Origin: Rhytidiadelphus loreus
Taxonomy: Eukaryota > Streptophyta > Bryopsida > Hypnales > Hylocomiaceae
DNA: 64,000 nucleotides
Direction of reading: 5' to 3'
Assembly (NCBI GenBank): GCA_947034895.1
Contig: OX344764.1
Location: 56,711,348-56,775,347 of the forward strand
Positions 1-10,260 of the stretch are shown in pieces (positions within the stretch are counted from its first letter, which is position 1; each line of letters begins with the position of its first letter). Under the pieces are notes generated by a model. The model had not been told where the DNA came from and searched no databases. It saw only the letters and a program-made list of their open reading frames with translations. A program made the translations under genes and the position numbers.

Positions 1-19
1 TCATTTCACTGTATTTTTT

Positions 20-205
20 ATTCACTGCAGTTTGTACCTTACTACATTCTTTGTTTACTACATTCTCAATTCACTACATTTTTCATTTCCTACGTTCCCA
101 ATTTACTACATTTTCCATTCACTACATTTGTCATTTTACTACTTTCGAAATGTAGAGATGGTAGTGCATTCACTACATTCTGTCTTTTACTACTTTAGTC
201 TTAAG
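20..205. repeat. Degenerate short tandem repeat (ACTACATT type)
   Basis: The motif CACTACATT / TTACTACATT recurs about ten times at irregular 12-20 bp spacing. There are stop-free stretches over it, but their composition is that of the repeat, so I do not call a gene. It adjoins the left boundary of paralogous block C. Confidence 0.6.
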
Positions 206-244
206 TACATAGGAAAATAGGTAGTAAAATGCCCTGTTTTCCTA

Positions 245-1027
245 GGTAGTAAAACGAAATAATCTCCCTGTGCTCCAAGTGCAGCACCTGCAGTCACAGG
301 ATCGGGGGCGAGAGCCATTGCTATCGATGTCGATCGAGAACCAAGAAATGGTCTTCGTGTGAATCGATCAGTGGAGCATCTGCAGGTCTGATTTGAGAGC
401 AGTCAGGGGGCGCTGAGAGGAGCTGATTTGAACTATTGAAGACAATGAAATTTGGTTGAAACAATCCACACGCTCGATCGGTCGTGGAGACCCTCCAAGA
501 TGCCCAAGCTTTAAGTTAGAACCTACTCCCTATTTTGTACTGTCTTCGAAACTGCTCCGAGCTAATGTGGGATCTCCAATTCTAAATATGAACTCAAAAT
601 TTCAATCCGGGCATCCGGGTACTAACTAGCATAGGAACATGTGAGGTTGATGAGGCCAGTCTCGAGAGCGAAACATTGTCTACAATGCTCAGAAAATCGG
701 ATACAGGATCAGACCATCTGGGAATGATGACAAATTGACAACAGGGGATGTGAGTTCAATGTGACTCTCACTGTTACAGTACGTGGGCTTCGAAATGTTG
801 GATGCTTGCTACTCATATGTATCAATTGATGCTTGCATCCAGGAACTGCTTATGTAATGGGACTTGTGCACAAGCAATAATCAACTAATGCTATAATTGC
901 CATGTACAGTCAGGCTATTTTAAAGTTTTTTTGTGGCTGGCCTTGCTCAGGCAGTTTCGCAGTACAGTAGTCGGCAGCGTGTGACTACAAAATTCCTGGA
1001 GCACTGGGTGAGGTGCCAGTGATGGTC
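245..1027 (-). pseudogene. Block C: F-box/kelch-type exon-1 fragment and upstream region
   Basis: Read on the minus strand, this is a paralogue of the region upstream of the kelch-like gene at 15.1 kb. Positions 640-880 match 14,732-14,860 plus 11,880-11,930. The GC-rich part at 250-370 matches the exon-like fragments at 24.2-24.4 kb and 58.4-58.5 kb (shared TTCTCGATCGACATCGATAG and TGGCTCTCGCCCCCGATC). The match stops at about 262, where the sequence changes to unrelated DNA, so the coding part is truncated. Positions 960-1,024 match 24,840-24,905. No complete open frame survives. I infer the gene family only from linkage to the intact gene; the similarity is at DNA level. Confidence 0.5.
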
Positions 1028-1045
1028 GAATCATTGGGACCGAGA

Positions 1046-1325
1046 CGTTAAGTACCCCCCTCGAGTTAATAGGGGGTATGTTGTCGGGCCTACCGTCCGG
1101 CCTGGCCCACTGCCTTTCCGCTTGCCCGGGGGCCTCGAAGACTCCCCGCATCCTCCCTCCCCAGGCATCGTTCCGTCCGTCTTCTGCCTTATTAGTTAGA
1201 CAAATCACAATAGCAAGTCCGAGTGAGTTTGCCAGTGTCTTGAAACCATAGAAAGTCAGTCCCGTTGCAAAACCGTAGGTGAGAGGCACGGTCCACACTT
1301 TAAAATTATAATTTCGGTAATTCAA
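1046..1325 (-). other. GC-rich ORF-like segment in left arm of F1
   Basis: This part of the arm is much richer in GC than its surroundings and is open on the minus strand (about 95 residues, including WTVPLTYGFATGL). The mirror segment in the right arm (about 3,930-4,200, plus strand) encodes nearly the same peptide but has stop codons after about 50 residues. The ORF may be chance, or a gene fragment captured by the foldback. I recognise no domain. Confidence 0.25.
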
Positions 1326-1406
1326 AATAACAATGAATTAATCCAAAAAGTGTGACACACAAATCCATTACTCACTTGCTTGTGTGTGTGAAGTACAAGA
1401 AAACAA

Positions 1407-1458
1407 GATATTTATACAAATTGGATGGTAGGAGGTAAAGTAATCCATGTGGGATATA
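1407..1458 (-). promoter_or_regulatory. Outward promoter-like module, left arm of F1
   Basis: On the minus strand CCCACATGG is followed by TATAAATA at 1,416-1,409, pointing out of the element. It mirrors the module at 3,799-3,843. Activity is inferred from composition and conservation only. Confidence 0.4.
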
Positions 1459-1910
1459 TTAAGGGTTAGGATTAAGCTTAGTAGGAGCTCAATCTTCAAG
1501 TTATCCCATATCCTTTGAGGGAAAATTCATAAGGAACAACGTATTTCATTATAAAAACCACCTCTCCACCTAGCATTCTTACTAAGTATTCTAACTAAGC
1601 ATTCTAACTAAACATTCTAATTAAATATTGATGTACAATTTCCTTACTCATCTTTAAACTAAGTAGCAACTTTATTAATAATGTTAAATTATATTAATTA
1701 TTGATTGAAGATTGTTTGGGTTGATACCTACTCCAAAATATTTCAACCATGTAATTCCAAATAACAAGTTAAGAATTATTTTGCAGATAATGAATGTTGA
1801 AAGAACATATGAAGTTTCTTGCTCTCAAAAATTAAAATTATTAATTGTTTAATATTAACTTCTCTAAAGATGTTGAAAGACAAAATTTCACTCTTTTGAA
1901 ATGCATATAA

Positions 1911-2635
1911 GGGTGGATGCAAGAAACACCGAACGATTTAGGGAGCGTTCTGCCAAAACTGTGTTTTTTCTGCCTAGTACTACTAGTACTGCTAGTACTA
2001 CAAAACGGAGCAATCTCAACCGTTGATCCGAAAAATCAACGGCCAGTAGTACTTTTGAGTACTTTATAATACTGAAATTGTACTACTTAAAAAAAACGAC
2101 AGTTTGTCACAAAAAGTAGATAAAATTAAGTATAAATTAATAATAATTAGAAAATCATGAATAAAAAAAAACTAAAAATTGGCCATTTGTAGAGACTTGA
2201 TAGTGATTACATTTCACCAAAAACTAAAAATTGAAACCATCATAAATGTTAGGAGCGCTATAGGCAAGGGACCCCTATTTGCATGCATGTTGAAGACAAA
2301 GAATTGTGTTTTTTTGAATGCCCTTTGGTGGGCACATGCTTTTCTATTGTGGCAATAGCCCACAACAATCCTAGACGTACATCATCATTTTTGGATGCTC
2401 CACAGTACTAAAAACCCCTAAAACGCAAAGTGTGACAAATTAGGTAAATTACAATTTAATTAAAGGATTTTTTTTCAAAATTTCTCAAAAGTAAGGAATC
2501 TAAGGACTTCCAAGTTAGCCATCTCCAATAAAAATTTCAAGTACATGGACTTCATTTCCCAAAAGATATGGCAAATTGCATCTCCGTCATTCCAATTGTG
2601 ACGCCAAATAGTACCGGTGTTTCTTGCATTCACCC
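1911..2635. mobile_element. 725-bp element with GGGTGNATGCAAGAAA ends, 4-bp TSD
   Basis: The ends are GGGTGGATGCAAGAAACACCG and the inverse CACCGGTGTTTCTTGC then ATTCACCC. The flanks are ATAA (1,907-1,910 and 2,636-2,639). A second full-length copy lies at 53,937-54,651 with the same internal order (GTTCTGCCAAAACTGTG, GAGCAATCTCAACC, AATTAAGTATAAATTAATAA) and a different 4-bp flank, TATG. It is non-coding and non-autonomous. Its superfamily is not clear: 4-bp TSDs occur in Sola, but the ends do not prove that. Confidence 0.7.
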
Positions 2636-2865
2636 ATAATTTAACATTATAAAGTTGCTACTTAGTTTAAAGATGAGTAAGGAAATTCTACATCAATATT
2701 TAATTAGAATGCTTAGTTAGAATGCTTAGTTAGAATACTTAGTAAGAATGCTAGGTGGAGAGGTGGTTTTTATAATGAAATCCGTTGTTCCTTGTGAATT
2801 TTCCGTCAAAGGATATGGGATAACTTGAAGATTGAGCTCCTACTAAGCTTAATCCTAACCCTTAA

Positions 2866-3789
2866 CCCCTAAAGTCCCAAGGACATTTTTTTGTCAAAAA
2901 CCACTCAAAACTGCCATTTCTACTGCGTTAGTCCAAAAAAACAATACAAAAACTTTTTTTGAAACTGAACCATAGGATCTTAAACTTTACTTGTTTGAGA
3001 TCATGTGGTAAAAAATTCATGAAGTTTGACCCCTACAGATTGAGAGATATGAGCATTCAAAGTTGAAAAAACAAGTTTTTTTGAACACTGGACTGCAATT
3101 TTAGATGACTTTGATCTCTATTTGTGGAAAAAAATTACACTGTGGAGTTTGAATTTAAAATTTATTGTGTTGAAGAATTGAGTTGGGAGTCTAGGAAAAA
3201 AATTTCAAAAAATAAAAACTTGATTTTCATACTTCAAAAAATTGTCAAGTAGAAGTAGGTCCAAGATTGAAAGAAAAACTAAATTGATAATAGCTCTTAG
3301 ATGGGATTGAAATACAATAATCCCAACGGTGAGATTGTTCTAACTAGAAAATTTAACCTTTTCAAAGAAAAAATTTGAAAAAATTTGAAAATTGAATTAT
3401 GAGATGAATCCTACAAGTTTTTTTTCCCAAAAAGATGCTTAGATTGCCCGAAAAATTAGATTGTTCATAACTTTCACATCATTAATCAAAGTGGAATTAA
3501 TCAAAGCTTTAGATGTAGACAAAAACATTATCTTTGAGGAAAAAAATTTAAAAAAAATTATTTTGAATTTTTGCAATATTTTTTGTATGGCCCGCTGAGT
3601 TCAGTTTCAGGCTTTTTGTGGTATAACTTTTGCTTCCGGGCACCGATTGAAATGAAAATTATATTCCCACAAAGCTTATCAGATTTTCTATCTTCAAAAA
3701 AGTTTCAAAAAATTAGGGTAAAATTTCAGCCCATAGGAACCTGCCCAAATTCCAAATTGTCCCCCGAGGGGACAATGGGACTTTAGGGG
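2866..3789 (+). mobile_element. TTAA-flanked MITE-like element, copy 1 (E1), 924 bp
   Basis: The ends are CCCCTAAAGTCCCA and TGGGACTTTAGGGG. TTAA lies on both sides (2,862-2,865 and 3,790-3,793). The element sits in the right arm of foldback F1, and the left arm carries the uninterrupted site at 1,450-1,475 with a single TTAA (1,459-1,462). This makes the TTAA a real target duplication and fixes the ends. A perfect hairpin, TTGTCCCCCGAGGGGACAA, lies at 3,757-3,775 near the right end. No coding capacity is evident. TTAA with a CCC start is the piggyBac hallmark; Kolobok and Sola3 also use TTAA. Confidence 0.9.
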
Positions 3790-3798
3790 TTAATATAT

Positions 3799-3843
3799 CC
3801 CACATGGATTACTTTACCTCCTACCATCCAATTTGTATAAATA
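3799..3843 (+). promoter_or_regulatory. Outward promoter-like module, right arm of F1
   Basis: TCCCACATGG is followed after about 25 bp by TATAAATA (3,836-3,843), pointing towards the right end of F1. Similar U3-type arrangements are known from plant LTR promoters. Here the module is in an inverted arm, and no direct LTR pair exists. Confidence 0.4.
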
Positions 3844-4224
3844 TCTTGTTTTCTTGTACTTCACACACACAAGCAAGTGAGTAATGGATTTGTGTGTCAC
3901 ACTTTTTGGATTAATTAATTGTTATGTTGAATTACCGAAATTATAATTTTAAAGTGTGGACCGTGCCTCTCACCTACGGTTTTGCAACGGGACTGGCTTT
4001 CTATGGTTTCAAGACACTGGCAAACTCACTCGGACTTGCTATTGTGATTTGTCTAAATAATGAGGCAGAAGGCAGATGGAACGATGCCTAGGTAGGGAGG
4101 ACGTGGGGAGTCTTCGAGGCCCCCGGGCAAGCGGAAAGGCAGTAGGCCAGGCCGGACGGTAGGGCCTGACAACATACCCCCCTATTAACTCGACGGGGGT
4201 ACTTAACGTCTCCCAATGATTTGA

Positions 4225-4316
4225 TTGTTTGTTTGTTTTGAGGTTTTGAACAGAGGGGCATATAGCCACAATGCATTGTCAGAGTGGGTGAATATGGCAA
4301 AAAACGTCAGAATTCC
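4225..4316 (-). other. Continuation of block C host sequence between F1 and F2
   Basis: This short stretch (TTTTGAACAGAGG and neighbours) matches the minus strand of 24,790-24,835. Block C was therefore split by F1 here and is interrupted again by F2. Confidence 0.5.
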
Positions 4317-4318
4317 AA

Positions 4319-4949
4319 TAATGATGCGAAGAGAATATCTTTATGTACACATGAGGTGGTAGGAGGTAGGAGGTAGAACAACCCATGTGGGATATGTAGT
4401 TTAGAATTTGTAGTTTTTCAATCGTTCATAGTTAAGTTTAAAGTAGGAATCGTGTTAAACCTAGAATTTTAAACCCCATTTAGGCATAGTAGAATAATAT
4501 TTATCAAAAAACTTTGAACTAAATAAAGTTGGAGAATCAAGCTAATTTTCATGTTCAAAAATCCGTTTGAAGTTTAGAGCCTCCAATAAAAAGTTATGAG
4601 CAAAATTTGGAGAAGATTTTTGAAAATGTCAAAGAAAATTTCCCTTTCAACCCCTTTTAGAATTTTGTCCATAACTTTTTATTGGAGGCTCTAAACATCA
4701 AATGTATTTTTGGACATGAAAACTAGTTTGATTTTTCAACTTTGTTTAGTTCAAAGGTTTTTGAAAAAATTCATTTTACTATGCCTAAATGGGGTTTAAA
4801 ATTCTAGGTTTAACACGATTCCTACTTTAAACTTAACTATGAACGATTGAAAAACTACAAATTCTAAACTACATATCCCACATGGGTTGTTCTACTTCCT
4901 ACCTCCTACCACCCCATGTGTACATAAAGATATTCTCTTCCCATCATTG
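4319..4949. mobile_element. Foldback/hairpin element F2, about 630 bp
   Basis: It is almost entirely two inverted arms of about 300 bp meeting near 4,635: AATGATGCGAAGAGAATATC on the left and GATATTCTCTTCCCATCATT on the right. Each arm repeats the CATATCCCACATGG motif and the CCTACCTCCTACCAC tract found in F1 and F3. A transcript would form a long, nearly perfect hairpin. It is non-coding. Confidence 0.8.
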
Positions 4950-5240
4950 AACACCCTAAATTAACTGCCTTTAGAAACTAGTTGGAAAATGTCAGAGTTT
5001 TTTAATTTTTTTGGCAACTAACTTGAAAATTCACTTCATTTTGTTTAATTTCATTGAATTTGTTTAATTTACAATACTTGAACCTTGATTATATAACTAC
5101 TTATACTTGAATTTTGAACCACTGACAATTGTCAGACATCGTGATTTCCGGTGATCGACTATAGGGGAAAAACAAATCATTAAGCAAAGTTAAATGTAAT
5201 CTTGGGGTCCTTTCAGCTGCTCTAGAGCGGCCCTCCGGAG
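4950..5240. other. Intergenic AT-rich DNA
   Basis: I see no gene. A small GC-rich patch at 5,210-5,245 (palindromic GGCCCTCCGGAGGGC) marks the junction with the truncated Harbinger copy. Confidence 0.4.
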
Positions 5241-5261
5241 GGCTGAAAATTTCTCTAATGA

Positions 5262-5607
5262 GTGTTTGCAAACTTTGAAATCAAAGTAGAGGAGAGTGCT
5301 AAAATGGACCAAAGAGACTCATTCAAGGTATACCCATTCTAAATTATTAATCAATGATGTTGGTTATATACAAACCACATATATGTTGATTCCATTTCTA
5401 CGGTACAGATTGACTTGTATGTATGATCAATATTATTTCAAATATAGGAGCAAACAAATGGTTGTAGAAAGATCATTTGGTATTCTAAAAGGAGTATGGC
5501 AAATTCTAAAACGACCAATGTATATGCTTGATTGTGCTATGGTATTAATATTATGCATGCAACATGTATTATACATAATATCATGCTTGATAGAATTGAT
5601 AGACTGA
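5262..5607 (+). pseudogene. Harbinger DDE transposase (DDE_Tnp_4/HARBI1-like), C-terminal part
   Basis: The translation shows the C-terminal half of a PIF/Harbinger transposase. Remnants of the second catalytic Asp region (VFAN-like, frame-broken, about 5,262-5,290) come first, then LLINDVGYIQ (the GDAGYP block), then SKQMVVERSFGILKGVWQIL with the catalytic Glu, then a degraded version of the final CVLHNI block. The N-terminal helix-turn-helix and first Asp are absent, and the reading frame is broken near 5,300. In the family this endonuclease excises and inserts the element at TWA sites with help from a Myb-like partner. The copy cannot be active. Identification rests on the MVVER.FG.LK..W..L signature. 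Confidence 0.8.
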
Positions 5608-6240
5608 ATGATGAAAAAACAAATGATGATTTTTCATTAGCTAGACATCACAATGAGGTTACAAACAACACATAAGTATAAGAGTTATTACAAATGAGGC
5701 ATTGTTGATAAAGAATGCCATAATGGAGCACCTGTGGCATTTAGAAGGATTGTAATAGTAGAAATGTTTACATCATTCTCAACAAATACCAGAATACCTT
5801 TTTATTTTCAGTAAAATTTCTATAATTTGAATTTTGATACAATTCAATTTTATGATTTGAATTTTAAGCCTTTATTGAATAAGATATAACTAATTGAAAT
5901 TTGACAATAATTTTTTTTCCTTTTCATATTCACATCAAGAATCTTGATTCAATGTAAAAAAATCCATATGGATCTTTATTTGGTCTTTATAGAGATCTTA
6001 ATTTAGTCAAAATATTAAACAATAAATTTGGATAGTTTATTTGAAAAGATGATGGATAGTAAAGGACACCATGTACATGTATTATAGGCTATGCCAAATT
6101 TCACACTAAAAGTCCCATGTATTATTTTCTATTGACCTTTTCCATATATTTGATGAAGTTTGGTTCAATAGACAAGTGTTTCTTGCAATCCACTTTGGAT
6201 GGGTGATTTTTTGCTCATAAGTTTTGCATTGTATGTCAAT

Positions 6241-6492
6241 CATTAGAGGGAATTTGGCCCTTGCACAAGGCTGTTTGATTATATGAAATTGTGCAATTAC
6301 CAAAAAAAAATCCTAAAAATTAATTAATTAATTAAAAAAATCTAGTCCACGTGATCATTTGGTTTGCCACATAGGAATGGAAAATAAAAACTTTTTTTTT
6401 TTAAATCTTATTTTTTCCCAAGGATTTGCACATTGGCTGAAAGTCAAATGGCCCTCCACAAGGGTTAGATTTTCTCTAAATTTTCTCTAATG
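6241..6492. mobile_element. CATTAG-ended MITE, 252 bp
   Basis: The ends are CATTAGAGGGAATTTGGCCC and an inverted version reading TCTCTAATG, flanking an AT-rich core. It is inserted between the two Harbinger genes. Relatives are at 9,112-9,361, 19,493-19,635 and about 56,017-56,230. Confidence 0.55.
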
Positions 6493-7136
6493 TTTTATAT
6501 GAAATTTGAAATGAAGGTACATGTAGTAGTTGTAGACATTGAATAATTTTTTCCACTTTACTATTTTCAAAAAAACCCAATTGGATGTCTATTTTTTCAA
6601 TTTAGAAGGGTTATAGTACTATTTTCAGTCCAAAAATTGGAAAAATTGGTCATGTGTTAACATTGCAGGCAATGATGAAGAAGGTTTCTAAATTTTCCTT
6701 TTAAGAAGAATTTGGTGCAATTCAAGCACATTTAAGTGTAGAAAAATGAACATTCTTTAATTCATTTTTTAGAAATTATTAAAAAACAAAATGTTAATGT
6801 ACCCAATTTCTACTAATTTTGATCCCCTGGCTCTATAATAGTAGTTTGCGACCAAGTCAATAGTAGTGCATAGTATTGTACTAATTTTTTTAATTCATTT
6901 TAAATTCATTTTTCATGATTTTTCATGATTTTTTTTCATGATTTTCGAATTTTCTTTTGAATTTCTCTAATATTATTTAATGTTTTTAAAGTCACTTTAA
7001 TAAAATTTTAATTCATTTTCATGACTTAAACTACACTGCTCGTGCACAATGCACATTACTTGTAGTGCTTGTAGCAATGGTAGTACTATGGCGCAAAACA
7101 ACGTTTTCAACCTAGTTTTCAAGACAAAAACGTTAA

Positions 7137-7619
7137 GTGTTTTGGGGGAAGGCTACAATTTTTTTACTATGTTTTCATCCAAAACACTCAAAAACTGTTG
7201 TTTCTAGTACAAGTACCAAATTTTAGAAAAAAGAACATTTTTGGACACATATAACTGTAGGATCTTGTAGTACACTAGTTTAAGAAGATGAGGAAATTTT
7301 TTCAGAAATTTCTATTGTACAGATTGCAAGATATTAGCATTTGAACAATAATCTTTTTTTTTGGATTCATTCTTCAAGGCAAATCAGCTATATGCTTGAA
7401 AATTTTCAAATCATTTGGAATTGTGCAACATATAAGAAAAAAATAGTAAGTAGAAAGAAGTAGAGAATGATTCAAAATACTAAATTGTTGGGCTTAAAGA
7501 AAACCCTTGTCTACATGTTGTGTGAAAATTTCAAAGAAAAATAAATAAAAATTCCATTTGTAGTGAGCTTTCTGCAAAATCGCTATGTTGCCAAGAAACA
7601 CAATTTGGTGCTTTAAGGG
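7137..7619 (+). mobile_element. TTAA-flanked element, copy 2 (E2), internally deleted
   Basis: TTAA flanks both ends (7,133-7,136 and 7,620-7,623). The right end reads GCTTTAAGGG and the interior resembles the left and right parts of E5. The paralogous Harbinger copy B has the uninterrupted site near 26,880-26,895 with one TTAA (26,885-26,888). The left terminus has diverged from CCCCTAAAG. Confidence 0.7.
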
Positions 7620-8014
7620 TTAAAAATGGATAGTGACCAAAAAATAGTCTCTTGGGAGCTTAGGGATAAAGTCCTCATAATTTTAAATCCTTTAGTAGGT
7701 GCTCCAATCCTAAACACAAATGAGGTAAAGAAATAGAGGATGAAATTGATGATTCTTTAAATGAGAGTTGATCTAATTTGAAACTCATTTCTTAATTTCA
7801 TATAACTTAAATAGGCATTGAATTCATAGTGCAAGAGTCTTAATGATGAAATAATAAATGCAAATGATATATTGAAAACTTCAAACCTTAATTGCAAAAA
7901 AAAATTATATATTACACCAAATCAAAAGTAATGAACTTCATAAAGAACAAAGAACTAAAACTGCAGAAATTACAATATGATTATAAACATAAAGTAATAA
8001 ACTATAACTCTTGC

Positions 8015-9100
8015 ATTTTGGACCCAATGGCATTTCTAATTGCCATCAGGGCTTCAAAACATCCTTGAGATGTTTTCTTGCTTGCATCTATTTTATTTAA
8101 TTTTCTTCAATGACCAGAAGTTTTTTTTTAACAATATTTTGAGCTTCTAATGAAGCATTTTATAATGCCATATGATTGTCATTGTGCTTTTTTAATGCCA
8201 AATCCAATAATTATATATCTCTTGCATTTGTCTGGTCTTCACCTTCAACTATGGCTACAAACATCTCCTATCTATTGGCTTCCATTATGGATGCTAAACC
8301 ATCTTATACTTTAGGCAAACTACTGTGATGTTTGTGCGTATACAACAATGATTCTTGGAACTGGTCTCTCTTATAATCTACATCTACATATCTCTAGAAT
8401 CAAAATGCAATTAGAAATGTGACAAATTTAACATGTCGCAATATGTTGTTTTGGCATTGTTACACTAAGCATTCTTTTAAATATATATGTTTCATATCCA
8501 ATAATAGAAATCACATATCCACAAATGTAAATTTTTATATAGACAAAACTTCAATATATGTCAATTTTATGAACAAAGTTAATAATTGATTTTAGTGAAT
8601 CAATAATGTACATGTGCCCATAATTATTGAGTTAAGTGAATCAATAATTTTTGTAGGATTAGTTGATCAAAAAGAGTTTGGTAACCAATTAGCAATGTAA
8701 TCATAAACTTCATGTTGAATTGCAACCTTTAATCCCTTAATTGCCTTCTTTTCACCTAGTACATCCATGACTCAATAGTTTTACTTTTGTCACTAGATAT
8801 ATGTTTTTCATAATCCTAATTTTCTTAGAAATCACCATGGACACCTTCAAACTTATCTTGATGTTGCTATCAAGAATAGCTCATTCTTTGTTGAAAACAA
8901 TTATCTCAAACCAATGCCCAACATTCATATATAGGTTTGTGAAGAGCCTTTGAACTAGTACCATGGCTATATGTAAACTAGTTTTTTTTCTGACAACAAG
9001 CACAACCATAAGATCTAAAGTATTCTAGTCCCCTTTTTATATATCCTTCCAAGCACTACATCCCCCTAAGATATCCCATTTCACAATCATCTTCATCATT
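8015..9100 (-). pseudogene. Harbinger Myb/SANT-like partner ORF, decayed
   Basis: The minus-strand translation, with several stops and shifts, reads a degraded trihelix-like stretch near 9,020-9,070 (CSAWKD). It continues into a Lys/Glu-rich C-terminal helix ending at about 8,020. The same C-terminus is better preserved on the plus strand at 26,300-26,488. In Harbinger elements such a protein imports the transposase and binds the element ends. The position, opposite to the transposase, supports the call. Confidence 0.5.
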
Positions 9101-9111
9101 CTAAGATGGAT

Positions 9112-9361
9112 CATTAGAGAAAATATGGACTCTCTAGAGGTCTAAGATATGCTAGCCACATGTGCAAATATATGAAATTAAAAAAAAAATTGGAAAAATC
9201 GCAATCTAACATGGTGTTTGAGGCAATCATGTGGTACGTGATTTTTTAAATATTTTTTAAATTTAAAAAATATAGATATTTCTAATTTTCACTTTTTGTT
9301 GTATTAGCACATTTGGCCAATAGAGAAATGGCCTTCAAGAAATTCCAGATTTTTACTAATG
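9112..9361. mobile_element. CATTAG-ended MITE, 250 bp
   Basis: It starts CATTAGAGAAAATATGGAC and ends with an inverted copy ending TTACTAATG. The core is AT-rich. It is the same family as 6,241-6,492. Confidence 0.5.
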
Positions 9362-9769
9362 TCTAAGTCATTTAGATAAAAAAACTAAGACTACCATAAA
9401 GCCTCACAATTGTTGCACATTCGAAGGGGACCTTAGCCAAGACATTGTGCCTCAAATTAGGATTCATCATATAAACATGACATAATTTTATTATAAGAAA
9501 TAATATTCCAATGATGCAAGACTATAGTCGGGACAAAAACTTACCAGGAAGGGTGCAACCCTGAGACAAAAAATTAACAATCATCCATGGTCAAAGACTC
9601 TACTATAGAACCCCAAACTTTAGAGAGAAATAATAAAAGTTATAAACTTTCATTATGGTAGTAGAGTGTGAGAGACTATGATTGGGAACATGGGAACAAG
9701 CCAAAATTCAAAGGGAGATCTTGAATGATGTGAGGCAAGGAGACAAGTGGCATATAATTTTAGATAAAT

Positions 9770-10086
9770 GGGCAATTTCGTTAAAATGGCGTATTCCGTG
9801 TGCCATTTTCAGATCGCCCAATCTGAACTGTAAAAGTTACATCTAGAACGTGTGTAGATTTTATAAATCTTTGATTTATATAGATTTCAGAGATCTAAGA
9901 CATATATAGATTTCAGATTTCAGGATTTGGATTTTCAAAGTGACATCTAGAATAGTAGTAGATTTCAGAAATCTAGAAAAGGTATAGATTTCACACATCT
10001 AAGACAGTTGTACAGTTCAGACTGCCCGGTCTGAACTGTGAAAATTGCCAAAATAGCGGAATGGCGCCATTTTAACGAAATTGCCC
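9770..10086. mobile_element. hAT-like MITE, 317 bp
   Basis: The inverted ends are GGGCAATTTCGTTAAAATGG and CCATTTTAACGAAATTGCCC. The interior carries repeated AGATTTCAGA/AATCT motifs. The flanking octamers are AGATAAAT and ATATAAGT (6 of 8 identical). The paralogous block B at 25,340-25,360 lacks the element and has a single related octamer. A second copy at 20,468-20,788 has a perfect 8-bp TSD. Confidence 0.85.
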
Positions 10087-10106
10087 ATATAAGTAAAGTA
10101 AGTTGT

Positions 10107-10215
10107 CTACACTGAATAGTGAAATTAGGTTGCCCCACACTAATTTCTCATATCTAACACTTTCAGACATAGTCAACTATAGTCTGGGGCAACCTAATTT
10201 CACTATTTAGTGTAG
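10107..10215. mobile_element. Mini-hairpin MITE, 109 bp
   Basis: CTACACTGAATAGTGAAATT opens and its inverse AATTTCACTATTTAGTGTAG closes the element; about 31 bp on each side pair. A fragment of the same sequence occurs at about 61,470-61,490. Confidence 0.75.
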
Positions 10216-10260
10216 ATGGGAAGAAGAGTGGTCTTGCAAATCCTAAAATCAAGGAGAATA

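Larger units (their letters stand above)
1028..4224. mobile_element. Foldback element F1 with about 600-bp inverted arms
   Basis: Positions 1,028-1,640 and 2,690-4,224 (minus the insertion at 2,866-3,789) are near-perfect inverted copies: GAGACGTTAAGTACCCC on the left and GGGGGTACTTAACGTCTC on the right. The core holds a second insertion at 1,911-2,635. Left flanking host (GGTGCCAGTGAT) and right flanking host (GATTTGATTGTTTG, then TTTTGAACAGAGG) are contiguous in the paralogue at about 24,800-24,850, so the element was inserted in block C. Each arm has an outward CCCACATGG...TATAAATA module. No transposase is present. The exact ends and TSD are unclear. Confidence 0.75.
5250..9111. mobile_element. 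PIF/Harbinger copy A (5'-truncated, decayed)
   Basis: It holds a transposase 3' part on + (5,262-5,607) and a Myb/SANT-like ORF remnant on - (about 8,015-9,100), in tail-to-tail orientation. Copy B at 25.8-28.9 kb is the reverse-oriented relative and keeps the parts missing here. Matching landmarks are 6,060-6,180 with 27,270-27,400, and 7,625-7,720 with 26,790-26,890. Copy A has taken a CATTAG MITE (6,241-6,492) and a TTAA element (7,137-7,619). Confidence 0.75.

Noticed and set aside
915..1325. 136-codon minus-strand frame as a real gene
   Set aside because: It crosses from the foldback arm into block C host DNA, so it cannot be an inherited gene as a whole; only the arm part is noted as ORF-like.
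2862..2874. TTAACCCCTAAAG resembles the plant telomere unit CCCTAAA
   Set aside because: It occurs once per element end as part of inverted termini with TTAA duplications, not as a tandem array.
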